64,000 nucleotides of DNA from Singulisphaera sp. GP187 (GTDB lineage Bacteria > Planctomycetota > Phycisphaerae > Phycisphaerales > SM1A02), in contig CAMBOV010000001.1 of assembly GCA_945869475.1 (NCBI GenBank), positions 372,001 to 436,000 on the forward strand, read 5' to 3'. Position 1 is the first letter of the stretch; each line of letters opens with the position of its first letter. A program made the translations under genes and the position numbers. Below are positions 11,042-19,652 of this stretch, one piece after another. Below the pieces are notes generated by a model. That model had not been told where the DNA came from. It saw only the letters and a list, made by a program, of their open reading frames with translations, and did no database searches.

Positions 11042-11503
11042 ATGGTCATTCGCGACGACAAGGGAGTCTGGACAATTCTGCGAGAGACGATTGCCGCGCA
11101 TCCCGAGGAGATCTTCGCTGCGCTCACGAGCGAAGCAGGATTGATCCGTTGGTTCCCCGTCGCCGCAAAGGTTGACCTGCGCACCGGAGGTTCGGTCGTG
11201 CTGGGATGGGACCGCAAGTTCAAACGAACTCTCACGATCGGCATCGAAGAGTTCGACGCTGGAGGCCACGTGACCTGGCACTGGCCCTCGCGCGTCGATG
11301 ACAAGTTCGTTCGAATCGAGTGGACCGTTCACCCCTCGGTCGAAGCTGGCAGCGAGGTCGTCTTGCGGATGGGTCCGGTCGCCTCGGATGCGGAGTCGTT
11401 GATGGCGATGGCAGAGGATGGCGAGAGCTGGCGCTGGTACATGTGCAATCTTCGAACTGTTTTTGAAGCATCAGTCGACATGCGCACGGTGCGTCCGCTC
11501 TAG
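11042..11503 (+). CDS. SRPBCC / AHSA1-like domain protein
   Basis: A 153-residue single-domain protein with the features of the START/AHSA1 (activator of Hsp90 ATPase homologue 1-like) fold: an N-terminal strand, the helix A-H-P-E-E-I-F-A-A-L-T, a short W-F-P turn, successive strands beginning G-G-S-V-V-L and a long C-terminal helix (S-W-R-W-Y-M-C-N-L-R). Such domains bind hydrophobic ligands or act as chaperone cofactors; the ligand here cannot be read. The ATG at 11042 is preferred because the domain begins directly after it, whereas the frame upstream lies within lysA. It is close behind lysA and convergent with pgpA. Confidence 0.8.
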   Translation: MVIRDDKGVWTILRETIAAHPEEIFAALTSEAGLIRWFPVAAKVDLRTGGSVVLGWDRKFKRTLTIGIEEFDAGGHVTWHWPSRVDDKFVRIEWTVHPSVEAGSEVVLRMGPVASDAESLMAMAEDGESWRWYMCNLRTVFEASVDMRTVRPL

Positions 11504-11525
11504 AGTCTGACCACCGCTGACCGCT

Positions 11526-12080
11526 TCATGCGACCGGATAGAAATGCAGTGCGCAGGCTGCGCAGAGGATCACGGGTGGCCATGCCCACACACCTGCTGC
11601 GAGATCATCGAGCACGATTCCCCATCCAAACGGCTGTGACTGCAGGTCTGCGACGTATCCCGGCTTCCACACATCGAAGAGTCGAAAGAAAAAGAAACCG
11701 GTTGCGCAGACGATGGCCGTACGCATCAGTGCGTTGGCATCTGCCCCAGCGATCATCCACCACGGCGCGGCGAGCAACGTGACCGCGCAGCCGGCCGTCT
11801 CATCTGCAACGACCGACGACGGATCTTTCGCGCCGAACGCTTCTTCAGCGATCGCGCCGAATCGCACGCACGCAATCGTTCCGTACGCAGCAAGAAGTGC
11901 AAGCGATGCGACAATGACCCACCACGGCGCACCGCTCCAGACGATGACCATCACGAATCCCACCGGGGGGAGCGATCCCCACGATCCAGATGCGGGACGC
12001 AACAACCCAAGTCCGCCGACCGTCACCGCGAGCATCGCCCCTCGAGGCATCCCAAGTGCGATTCGTCGCCCAGCACTCAC
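11526..12080 (-). CDS. pgpA: phosphatidylglycerophosphatase A
   Basis: PgpA dephosphorylates phosphatidylglycerophosphate to phosphatidylglycerol at the inner membrane. Family signs are G-S-W-G-S-L-P-P near the N-terminus, D-P-S-S-V-V-A-D-E-T-A-G in the middle, and F-R-L-F-D-V-W-K-P followed by G-W-G-I-V-L-D-D-L-A-A-G, the conserved acidic patch near the last membrane segments. I chose the GTG at 12080, which overlaps the pgsA stop as GTGA, giving 184 residues, close to the family size; longer starts would run through pgsA. Position directly after pgsA fits the pathway, since PgsA makes the phosphorylated substrate. Confidence 0.87.
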   Translation of the reverse strand: MSAGRRIALGMPRGAMLAVTVGGLGLLRPASGSWGSLPPVGFVMVIVWSGAPWWVIVASLALLAAYGTIACVRFGAIAEEAFGAKDPSSVVADETAGCAVTLLAAPWWMIAGADANALMRTAIVCATGFFFFRLFDVWKPGYVADLQSQPFGWGIVLDDLAAGVWAWPPVILCAACALHFYPVA

Positions 12081-12694
12081 GCAGCGCGCTTTCCTGAAAG
12101 CGCCTGCATCGATCGCACGGCGCGCACCATCGCCGGAACTCCACTCACCACCGTGACAATGACCATCAGCCAGACCATGATCGCTGCGAACGTATTGAAA
12201 TCTGGTGAGTTGCGCCGTGATTCGATCGCTGCGTTTCCAAAGCACACCGGCACCGCAACACACTGCACGAGCATCTTGACTTTCCCCGTCCAATCCGCTC
12301 CAAAGGCACTCCCACTCGACTCAATCACCGCACGAACGCTCGTCACGAGCACCTCGCGTCCGATGACAACCACGACCATCCACGGCAAGACTCCACTGTT
12401 GTGCGCCAGCGGTGGAGCGACCAGAAAGACCAAGCCGCCGATGACCAAGACTTTGTCGACAACAGGGTCGAGCACCCTGCCGAAGGGAGAGACGCTGCCC
12501 CACTTGCGCGCGAGGTAGCCATCCAAGACGTCGGTGACTGCCGCGATAATAAAGACCCAGACCGCGAGCCATGCACGACTTGGATCCTCTCCTGGAGTGC
12601 ACTGAACACCTGAGATGATCACGAAGAAAACGACCGCCAACACCAGACGGCCAAGCGTGATTGCGTTGGGAAGTGACCGTTGCAGCGCACTCAT
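12077..12694 (-). CDS. pgsA: CDP-diacylglycerol-glycerol-3-phosphate 3-phosphatidyltransferase
   Basis: PgsA condenses CDP-diacylglycerol with glycerol-3-phosphate to form phosphatidylglycerophosphate. The 205-residue integral membrane protein has the exact CDP-alcohol phosphatidyltransferase signature DG-x2-AR-x8-G-x3-D-x3-D (about residues 58-80), beginning D-G-Y-L-A-R and ending L-D-P-V-V-D, with flanking hydrophobic helices. The N-terminal L-P-N-A-I-T-L-G-R is also typical of PgsA. It is translationally coupled to pgpA by a 4-base overlap and diverges from nuoJ across about 120 bases, which presumably hold both promoters. Confidence 0.93.
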   Translation of the reverse strand: MSALQRSLPNAITLGRLVLAVVFFVIISGVQCTPGEDPSRAWLAVWVFIIAAVTDVLDGYLARKWGSVSPFGRVLDPVVDKVLVIGGLVFLVAPPLAHNSGVLPWMVVVVIGREVLVTSVRAVIESSGSAFGADWTGKVKMLVQCVAVPVCFGNAAIESRRNSPDFNTFAAIMVWLMVIVTVVSGVPAMVRAVRSMQALSGKRAA

Positions 12695-12816
12695 TCGTGG
12701 GCGATCCTACGCAACTTGCCTCTGCCGTTGCAGGCAATTGGATTCGGCATTATCTTCCCCACTCGCCCGCACATGGATGTGTCGGGATTCGCCTCGGTTC
12801 ACGAACTCTGCTGCAA

Positions 12817-13773
12817 ATGGTGCCACTTCTTTTTTATGCCGCGTGCGCGGTTGCTTCAGCAGGACTCCTGCTCCTTCTCATGGCGAAGGCCGGCACCGGC
12901 GAGCATGGTCGAGCGAAGCGCGTTGCAGCTTCTCTCATTGGACTCGCCGGAATCGCGTGGATTCTTGTGCTGATCGTGCAAGCGATTCCAGTCCCCGACA
13001 ATTCGCTTGGGCAGCTCGGACTCATCCTGCTCTGCTCATTTATCTCGATTGCTGCTGCCGTTCGCGTCATCACCCACCACCGTCCCGTCTTTTGTGCGCT
13101 CTACTTCGTGTTGGTGGTTCTCAGCGGCGCCGCGACGTTTGTCCTGCTTTCCGCTGAATTTGTCGCTTTTGCGCTGGTCATCGTCTACGCGGGTGCGATC
13201 CTGATCACTTATCTCTTCGTGCTCATGCTCGCACAGCAAACTCCAGCAGACCTCAACGGGTCGGACGCCGTCAACTACGACAGCATTCCGCGCGAACCTG
13301 CAAGCGCAGTGATCGCAGGCTTTGTGCTCGTTGCGGTTCTCGGCGGAGCGGTGTTCGGTGCTGATCGCAGTCCAGCGCGCGCAACAATCGACCAAGCGAG
13401 GGCGATCGAGGGGGCGTGGTACGACCTCGCATGGATGCCCCGGACGCTCACAGAACAAGCTCGGCGCGTCGATCCCACCGTGATCGCAATCGTGCCAGAG
13501 GCGAATGGGCATCTGCTGCGCGTACAACCAGATCACTCCGCTCTCGTTCGTGTTCAGCACAGCGATGGACGCCCGGCATCAACGATTACGCTTCCTCCGT
13601 CGCTTCTTCCAGACAATACGAGTCGCGTCGGGATGGCTCTCGTCACGCGATTTCCAGTGAGCCTCGAACTCGCAGGCGTGATCTTGTTGATGGCGATGCT
13701 CGGCGCGGTCGTGCTCGCACGAAGAACCGTCGAGTCAACCACGACCACCGCGTCGAGAGAGAGCAACGCATGA
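12817..13773 (+). CDS. nuoJ: NADH-quinone oxidoreductase subunit J, with large insertion
   Basis: NuoJ is a membrane-arm subunit of complex I. The first four membrane segments fit the family, including the segment with F-V-A-F-A-L-V-I-V-Y-A-G-A-I-L-I-T-Y-L-F (the conserved Y-x-G-A helix). The fifth helix (E-L-A-G-V-I-L-L-M-A-M-L-G-A-V-V-L-A-R) is also typical, but it comes at about residue 280 instead of 150. The gap is a roughly 100-residue soluble insertion (about 165-265) between helices 4 and 5. The ATG at 12817 is chosen because the first membrane helix begins immediately; the frame is open upstream without membrane character. It is the first gene of nuoJKLMN and overlaps nuoK by 4 bases. 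Confidence 0.87.
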   Translation: MVPLLFYAACAVASAGLLLLLMAKAGTGEHGRAKRVAASLIGLAGIAWILVLIVQAIPVPDNSLGQLGLILLCSFISIAAAVRVITHHRPVFCALYFVLVVLSGAATFVLLSAEFVAFALVIVYAGAILITYLFVLMLAQQTPADLNGSDAVNYDSIPREPASAVIAGFVLVAVLGGAVFGADRSPARATIDQARAIEGAWYDLAWMPRTLTEQARRVDPTVIAIVPEANGHLLRVQPDHSALVRVQHSDGRPASTITLPPSLLPDNTSRVGMALVTRFPVSLELAGVILLMAMLGAVVLARRTVESTTTTASRESNA

Positions 13774-14114
13774 ACGATGCTCTCTCAAGTGCATTCACGA
13801 TCATCGCACCGGCGCAGATTTCAATCGCGCTCGCGGTAAGTGCGATTCTCTTTGGGCTCGGACTCATCGGTTTTCTCTGTCGCCGAAACATGATCATCAT
13901 GTTTCTCTGCACCGAACTGATGTTTCAGGGGGCGGCGCTCGCGATGGTCGCCTTTGCGCGAATGCGAATGGATGTCTCGGGTCAAGTCTTCGTTATTTTT
14001 ATTCTCACGGTCGCCGCTGCAGAGGCTGCACTGGCGCTTGGACTCGTCGTGCTTCTCTACCGCCGTCGCGAGACTTTGAACAGTGAAGTCTGGTCTGAGT
14101 TGGGTGAGTCATGA
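13770..14114 (+). CDS. nuoK: NADH-quinone oxidoreductase subunit K
   Basis: NuoK is a three-helix proton-channel subunit of complex I. The 114-residue product has three membrane helices with the two conserved glutamates, one in C-T-E-L-M-F-Q-G-A and one in A-A-A-E-A-A-L-A-L-G-L, which form the central proton path. The start overlaps the nuoJ stop and its own stop overlaps the nuoL start, both as ATGA, so translation is coupled through J-K-L. A polar N-terminal extension of about 15 residues precedes the first helix. Confidence 0.94.
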   Translation: MNDALSSAFTIIAPAQISIALAVSAILFGLGLIGFLCRRNMIIMFLCTELMFQGAALAMVAFARMRMDVSGQVFVIFILTVAAAEAALALGLVVLLYRRRETLNSEVWSELGES

Positions 14115-16273
14115 GCGGCGAACTTTCGATCCCACAGGCCGTGATCGCTCCTGAACTTGCGTGGGTGGGACTCGCGATCTTGCTTCCCCTGCTCTCGTCG
14201 GTCGTCTGCGCGCTCTGCGGCGCGCTTCGCGTCAAGAACAAATTGCCTGCGATTGTCACAGCACTCGCGCTGGCGATCTCGTTTGTGATCATTGTCCGGG
14301 CGTACTTCGCCTACGCCGGACCTGTCGAGGTTCCGATCTTTCAGTGGATGAGCTTTGAGTGGGGCTCAGGCGGCCGGTTTCAATCGTTCACTGCGAACTG
14401 CTCGCTCTACATCGATTCTCTGACGCTCTATTGGATGCTCTTCGTCACTGGACTGGGCACGCTCATCACGGTCTACGCAAGCGAGTACATGGAGAGCGAC
14501 GTGGGCGGTGGCTACTCCCGCTTCTTCTTTGGCATCAGCATCTTTCTCTTCGCGATGAGTGCGCTGGTGCTCGGCGACAACTTGGCGATGCTGTATCTGG
14601 GATGGGAAGGCGTCGGTCTCGCGAGCTACTTGCTCGTGGGCTACAACTACGACCGACCGAGCGCCGTCGCCGCGGCGAAGAAGGCGTTCATCATGAACCG
14701 CATCGGTGACCTCGGACTCGCGCTGGGCATCTTCATGCTCTGGGCGAACTACGGCACGATTCAGTACTCCGAACTCTTCGCGGCGATGAAGAATGGCGGT
14801 CAAACTGCAGTCGATTGGCATCTTTCGGTCATCCCGTTTCTGCTGATGCTCGGCGCGTTTGGCAAGAGCGCACAGATTCCGCTCTTCACGTGGCTGCCCG
14901 ATGCGATGGAGGGTCCAACCCCCGTCTCGGCGCTCATCCACGCTGCGACGATGGTGACGGCGGGTGTCTACCTCATCGCGCGGCTCTATCCATTCTTTGA
15001 ACTGCACCCAGAAGCGCTCGCAACAATCGCGTGGATCGGCTGCTCGACGGCTCTCTTAGCCGCGACGATTGGGATGATGCAGTACGACATCAAGCGTGTC
15101 TTCGCCTACTCGACGATTTCCCAACTTGGGTACATGTTTCTTGGACTCGGAGTCGGCACAAGTTTCGGCGCCTGCTACCACGTGCTCACGCACGCATTTT
15201 TCAAGGCGCTCTTGTTTCTCACCGCCGGCGCGATCATGCATGGATTCGCAGGTCAGCTCGATCTTCGAAAACTCAGTGGACTGCGCCACCTCGCGGGATG
15301 GCGCATCGTCTCGTGGACGATGTTCGTTGGTTGCCTCTGGCTCTCAGCGTTTCCCTACACCGCTGCATTTTTCTCGAAGGATGCAATTCTGCTGCAAGCT
15401 CTCACGAGCGCGCGCGCAGACTTTCGGTTCTTGGGATGGATGGGCCTTTTCACGGCCGCGTTGACCGCCTACTACACCTTTCGCGTCTGGTTTCGCGTCT
15501 GTGCCGGACCTCTGCACTTCGAGGGCGGCAATGAGGGTCACGGCGATCATGACGAACATGACAAGCATGCCGCACACGCCGCGCCCGCAGCTTTCCACCC
15601 CCACGCCCCAGGCTGGGCGATCAAGGGCGTGCTGCTGATTCTCGCACTCGGAGCGCTCGTTGTTGGTGTGCCTGCATACAAGGCTGTTTTCTTGCATGAG
15701 ACGAATTGGGTGCAAGAGATGATCGCCCATTCGAGCGCCTATCAGGGTTCGGGTTTGGGTTCGGGTTTGGGTTCGGGTTTGGGTTTGGGAGACGCCGGTC
15801 ACGCTGGTCCAGTCAGTCATGGTGACGCGCACACACCAACGGTGCTCGGCATGGATGCGCATACTGGACTGACCGTGGTTGGTTCGACCGCATCGATTGG
15901 CGGCATCCTTGTCGCTTGGTTCTTTCATCTGCGCTCACGAAAGTCTGCCGATCAGCTGCGCGCGGCACTCGCTCGTCGGTGGTGGCTCGGTTGGATTCCA
16001 ACCGCAATGGAAAACAAGTGGTACGTCGACGAGCTCTACCACTACCTCTTTCGATTACCCCTGTGGTTCGGTTCGCAGATTCTCTCCTTCGGCGACAAGC
16101 ACTTTCTCGACGGTGTGCTCGTCGATGGCATGGCGAAGCTTCCTCTGGCGCTGGGTCGAGTCTTCCGACCGTTGTACAGCGGTGCACTTCAGGGTTACGC
16201 CGTCACCATGGCTGGTGGCGTCGCATTGGTGCTCGCATGGGTGAGTTGGGTCTGGTTGCGAGGGATGCATTGA
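14111..16273 (+). CDS. nuoL: NADH-quinone oxidoreductase subunit L
   Basis: NuoL is the distal antiporter-like proton pump of complex I. The 720-residue protein has the family's many hydrophobic helices and key segments: M-Y-L-G-W-E-G-V-G-L-A-S-Y-L-L near residue 160, the proton-channel glutamate and lysine region (K-K-A-F-I-M-N-R-I-G-D; P-L-F-T-W-L-P-D-A-M-E-G-P-T-P-V-S-A-L-I-H-A-A-T-M-V is present in pieces), and the broken helix H-A-F-F-K-A. Two unusual insertions lie in the loop before the C-terminal helices: a His/Asp-rich stretch (about residues 474-497) and a Gly-Ser-Gly-Leu repeat (about 546-560). nuoM starts one base after its stop codon. Confidence 0.97.
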   Translation: MSGELSIPQAVIAPELAWVGLAILLPLLSSVVCALCGALRVKNKLPAIVTALALAISFVIIVRAYFAYAGPVEVPIFQWMSFEWGSGGRFQSFTANCSLYIDSLTLYWMLFVTGLGTLITVYASEYMESDVGGGYSRFFFGISIFLFAMSALVLGDNLAMLYLGWEGVGLASYLLVGYNYDRPSAVAAAKKAFIMNRIGDLGLALGIFMLWANYGTIQYSELFAAMKNGGQTAVDWHLSVIPFLLMLGAFGKSAQIPLFTWLPDAMEGPTPVSALIHAATMVTAGVYLIARLYPFFELHPEALATIAWIGCSTALLAATIGMMQYDIKRVFAYSTISQLGYMFLGLGVGTSFGACYHVLTHAFFKALLFLTAGAIMHGFAGQLDLRKLSGLRHLAGWRIVSWTMFVGCLWLSAFPYTAAFFSKDAILLQALTSARADFRFLGWMGLFTAALTAYYTFRVWFRVCAGPLHFEGGNEGHGDHDEHDKHAAHAAPAAFHPHAPGWAIKGVLLILALGALVVGVPAYKAVFLHETNWVQEMIAHSSAYQGSGLGSGLGSGLGLGDAGHAGPVSHGDAHTPTVLGMDAHTGLTVVGSTASIGGILVAWFFHLRSRKSADQLRAALARRWWLGWIPTAMENKWYVDELYHYLFRLPLWFGSQILSFGDKHFLDGVLVDGMAKLPLALGRVFRPLYSGALQGYAVTMAGGVALVLAWVSWVWLRGMH
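15745..15789 (+). repeat. in-frame G-rich tandem repeat inside nuoL
   Basis: A 12-base unit (GGTTCGGGTTTG) repeats three times and then decays, giving eight GGG tracts separated by three-base TTC or TTT spacers on the coding strand. It encodes a Gly-Ser-Gly-Leu repeat in a loop of NuoL. The regular GGG-N3 spacing is a textbook G-quadruplex pattern. Confidence 0.9.
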
Positions 16274-16274
16274 C

Positions 16275-17921
16275 ATGGAACTGATCTGGCTCAGCATCAT
16301 CGTGCCACTCATCACCGCATGCGTGATCGCAGTGGGACCCTCCAAGAATGCCCGCACAACGGCATTCGTCGGATCGCTGCTCTCTCTCGCCGCGCTCACG
16401 CTCTTCGCGTGGAACTTTCCTGCCTGGAAGAACGGCCAGCACTTTCCGATGGTTGCAGGTGCAGACTGGGTCTCGGGCGCAGGTGTCTCACTCTCGGTCG
16501 GCTTCGACACCGTCTCGCTCTTACTTGCGTTGCTCACGGCATTCTTGATGCCCCTGTGCATCGCGGGATCGTTCACGGCGATCAACGACCGCGTCAAAGA
16601 GTTCTATGGATGGTTCTTGGTTCTTGGCTCATCGATCTTGCTCGCGTTCGCTGCGCGCGATGCGATCCTCTTCTACATCGGCTACGAGTTCACGCTCGTT
16701 CCAATGACACTGATCGTGGCGATCTACGGTGGAACCGAACGGCGCATCGCCGCGATCAAGATGTTCCTCTACACATTCCTCGGTTCGATGTTCATGCTCG
16801 CAGCGCTGCTCTACGTGGGATGGGAACATCGCCTCGCCTCGGGAGCGTGGAACTTCGACATTGACGCGCTCACCGCGACAGCCGTGCGTCTTCCAATCGC
16901 GACGCAGTATTGGCTCTTCGCTGCACTGATGATCGGATTCGCAGTCAAAGTTCCGCTCTTCCCACTGCATACGTGGCTGCCGCTCGCGCACGACCAAGCT
17001 CCGACTGCGGGGTCGGTCATTCTGGCCTCGGCACTCTTGAAACTCGGCACCTACGGCAATTACCGATTCGCCCTGCCGATGGCGCCGGCGGGCGGAGCAG
17101 AACTCATGAACGTTGTCGCGGTGCTCTCGATCATCGCGATCATCTACGCCTCGTTGATCTGTTGGGTGCAAACAGACGCGAAGAAACTCATTGCATACTC
17201 GTCGGTCTCTCACCTTGGGTTGTGCATGCTGGGACTCTTCGCGCTCAATCCCATCGGAGCCGAAGGAGCGGTCTTCTACATGGTCAACCACGGAATCTCG
17301 ACTGGGGCACTCTTTCTCTGTGTTGGAATGTTCTACGAGCGCTATCACACCAAGGACACCGACGTGCTGGGCGGTCTCGCCAAACGCATGCCAGTCTGGG
17401 CGTGCTTCATGGTCTTCTTCACGCTCGCGAGCATTGGGCTTCCCGGACTCAACGGATTCGTCGGCGAGTTTCTCTGCCTCGGCGGAACGTTCATCGCAGA
17501 ACACGATTCACAGACGGGCTATCCCGGAGTTCTTGGACCCTGGTACGCCGTTGTCGCAGGTCTCGGACTGATTTTCGCAGCGATGTACCTGCTCATTCTT
17601 CTTGGCAAGATCGTCTGGGGACCGTTGCGCGAGCCAGCATCGCACGCATCGCATGCATCGCATGGAGAGACGCACTCGGCGTCATCGACCTTGCCCATCG
17701 ACCTCGGTTTTCGCGAGATTGCGATCTTGATGCCGCTCGCAATTTCGTGCCTCTGGCTTGGACTCCAGCCCAAGCCGATGCTCGATGCCATTCGCCCCTG
17801 CGCAGAACGGATGCTCGTGAACTACCCCGCGCAAGTTGAACGGGTTCTCGCCGAGTCGGCCGCGACTGCGCAGGTGACGGCGCCCATCACATCCTCTGAG
17901 ACTTCATCGAACTCGCAATGA
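16275..17921 (+). CDS. nuoM: NADH-quinone oxidoreductase subunit M
   Basis: NuoM is the second antiporter-like proton pump of complex I. At 548 residues with about 14 hydrophobic helices it fits the family. Clear signs are the conserved glutamate in F-Y-I-G-Y-E-F-T-L-V-P-M, the segment P-L-F-P-L-H-T-W-L-P-L-A-H-D-Q-A-P-T-A-G-S split around the proton path, K-K-L-I-A-Y-S-S-V-S-H-L-G, and N-G-F-V-G-E-F-L near the C-terminus. A 9-base repeat (17637-17663) adds three Ala-Ser-His units to the last cytoplasmic or periplasmic loop. nuoN overlaps its stop codon by 4 bases. Confidence 0.97.
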   Translation: MELIWLSIIVPLITACVIAVGPSKNARTTAFVGSLLSLAALTLFAWNFPAWKNGQHFPMVAGADWVSGAGVSLSVGFDTVSLLLALLTAFLMPLCIAGSFTAINDRVKEFYGWFLVLGSSILLAFAARDAILFYIGYEFTLVPMTLIVAIYGGTERRIAAIKMFLYTFLGSMFMLAALLYVGWEHRLASGAWNFDIDALTATAVRLPIATQYWLFAALMIGFAVKVPLFPLHTWLPLAHDQAPTAGSVILASALLKLGTYGNYRFALPMAPAGGAELMNVVAVLSIIAIIYASLICWVQTDAKKLIAYSSVSHLGLCMLGLFALNPIGAEGAVFYMVNHGISTGALFLCVGMFYERYHTKDTDVLGGLAKRMPVWACFMVFFTLASIGLPGLNGFVGEFLCLGGTFIAEHDSQTGYPGVLGPWYAVVAGLGLIFAAMYLLILLGKIVWGPLREPASHASHASHGETHSASSTLPIDLGFREIAILMPLAISCLWLGLQPKPMLDAIRPCAERMLVNYPAQVERVLAESAATAQVTAPITSSETSSNSQ

Positions 17922-19507
17922 TCGACTCCCTCTCCCCACGCTTGGCGCTTCTTGTTCCCGAGATGATTCTGTTTGTGGGAGCAGTGTTCGTCGCGATCCT
18001 TGGGCTCTCGAAGAATCGTGCTCGACGCGAGTCGCTGCCGTTCATCACTTGCGCAGTGCTCATCGCCTCGATCATCGCGGTTCCGCTCACCTGGACCGAC
18101 GAGAACGCACAGGGTGCGGGATTGCTTCTGCCGATGCTCGGTCGCTTCGTCAAACCACTGCTAGCAGCGATGGGAGTCTGGCTTGTGCTGCTCTCTGTTG
18201 GATCGGTCGATCGGCGGCTTGAAGAGTCCGTTGCACGCGGGCGCCAGCCGTTTGATGCGCAGAAGGTCGCGCGTGGTGAGTACTACGCATTCTTTCTGCT
18301 GAGCATGATGGGCGCAATGTTGCTCTGCAATGCGCACGACCTGATCTGGCTCTTCCTCGCACTCGAACTTGTCTCGCTGCCGACCTACATCATGGTCGCC
18401 GTCGGTGGCAACGGAAGTCGTCCGCAAGAAGCCGCGGTCAAGTACTTCTTTCTCGGCGCGATGAGCACGGCGGTCTTTCTTTACGGATTCGCTTTGCTCT
18501 ACGGCTCGACAGGCACCCTTGAATTGCTGGCGATTCGAGATGCACTCGCGTCCCAAGCAGCGGGCAGCGGCATCGACACACTCGCGACGATCGGCATCGT
18601 GCTCATCGTGCTCGGCCTTTGTTTCAAGATCACCGCGGTGCCGATGCATTTCTACGCACCAGATGTCTATGAGGGAGCGCCGACGCATGTCACCGCATTC
18701 CTCTCGTTTGTGCCAAAGACCGCAGGATTCACCGCGCTCGTGCTCGTCTTGACCTGCGTTGGATGGACGGGTCACGCGCTCATCGCCACCGATGGCGTGC
18801 GCGTGAACTATCTCGGACTGCCCACACCGATTGCAGCGATTCTCTGGATGATCGCGGTGCTCACGATGACTCTTGGAAACATCGCCGCGCTCTTGCAAAA
18901 CTCGGTGAAACGCATGCTCGCCTACAGCTCGATTGCCCACTCGGGCTATCTCGTGCTCGGCCTCATCGCTGGCTCCACGGTCGGCATCGACGCGCTCTAC
19001 CTTTACCTCGTCGCCTACGGCGTGATGACGATCGCAACCTTTGCGGCGCTCGCCTCCATCGAACGACGAGGCGAAGAGATCAACTCGTTCTCAGATCTCG
19101 CTGGACTTCGCGTGCGCCATCCACTGATGGCCTGGGTGATTGCGCTCTGCGCTCTTGCCCTCGTGGGCATGCCGCCATTCATCGGATTCTTCGGCAAGAT
19201 CTACCTGTTTATTGCCGCGTTCGAGGCGAATCAACTCGGCTTGGTGATCGCGGCTGTGATCAACAGTGCCATCAGCGGTCTGTACTACTTGAGGCTCGCG
19301 CTTGTGCCACTGGTCTCTGCACCATCTTCACGATCCGAGGAGGTGACATCCGTGCCGAGTCGATGGCCGCAAGTTGCCGCGGTCGTCTGCGCCGTCGCGA
19401 CCGTCGTGCTCTCGTTCGCTGTTGGATACTTGCTCAACGCGGCACGCAGTTCGACCGAAAGTGCCATGAGCAACGCCACGTCACCAACACACACCGAGCA
19501 ACCATGA
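17918..19507 (+). CDS. nuoN: NADH-quinone oxidoreductase subunit N
   Basis: NuoN is the third antiporter-like subunit of complex I. The 529-residue product shows the family features: L-F-L-A-L-E-L-V-S-L-P-T-Y-I-M with the key glutamate, the helix A-V-K-Y-F-F-L-G-A-M-S-T-A, the channel lysine in F-K-I-T-A-V-P-M-H-F-Y-A-P-D-V-Y-E-G-A-P, and K-R-M-L-A-Y-S-S-I-A-H-S-G-Y. It ends the nuoJKLMN run. The peripheral-arm genes (nuoA-nuoI) are not in this window. A hairpin sits over its stop codon, followed by tRNA-Arg. Confidence 0.96.
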   Translation: MIDSLSPRLALLVPEMILFVGAVFVAILGLSKNRARRESLPFITCAVLIASIIAVPLTWTDENAQGAGLLLPMLGRFVKPLLAAMGVWLVLLSVGSVDRRLEESVARGRQPFDAQKVARGEYYAFFLLSMMGAMLLCNAHDLIWLFLALELVSLPTYIMVAVGGNGSRPQEAAVKYFFLGAMSTAVFLYGFALLYGSTGTLELLAIRDALASQAAGSGIDTLATIGIVLIVLGLCFKITAVPMHFYAPDVYEGAPTHVTAFLSFVPKTAGFTALVLVLTCVGWTGHALIATDGVRVNYLGLPTPIAAILWMIAVLTMTLGNIAALLQNSVKRMLAYSSIAHSGYLVLGLIAGSTVGIDALYLYLVAYGVMTIATFAALASIERRGEEINSFSDLAGLRVRHPLMAWVIALCALALVGMPPFIGFFGKIYLFIAAFEANQLGLVIAAVINSAISGLYYLRLALVPLVSAPSSRSEEVTSVPSRWPQVAAVVCAVATVVLSFAVGYLLNAARSSTESAMSNATSPTHTEQP

Positions 19508-19519
19508 TTTGCATCATGG
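19502..19519 (+). other. hairpin across the nuoN stop codon
   Basis: CCATGAT and ATCATGG form a perfect 7-bp stem with a TTGC loop, enclosing the nuoN stop codon (19505-19507). No T-run follows, so it is not a standard terminator. It lies 20 bases before tRNA-Arg and could mark a processing or mRNA-end site. Confidence 0.35.
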
Positions 19520-19538
19520 TGCTATGCTTGTTCGCCTC

Positions 19539-19612
19539 GCGGCCATAGCTCAACTGGATAGAGCACGAGCCTACGAAGCTCGGGGTTGCAGGTTCGAGTC
19601 CTGCTGGCCGCG
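19539..19612 (+). tRNA. tRNA-Arg (anticodon ACG)
   Basis: A full cloverleaf can be folded: a 7-bp acceptor stem (GCGGCCA with TGGCCGC), D stem GCTC/GAGC, anticodon stem CGAGC/GCTCG with loop CTACGAA (anticodon ACG), variable loop GGGTT and T stem GCAGG/CCTGC with loop TTCGAGT. The discriminator is G and no CCA is encoded. A run of nine T residues follows (19615-19623). Confidence 0.96.
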
Positions 19613-19652
19613 CTGTTTTTTTTCACATCCGTTCACATTCACAGGGGTGCTC

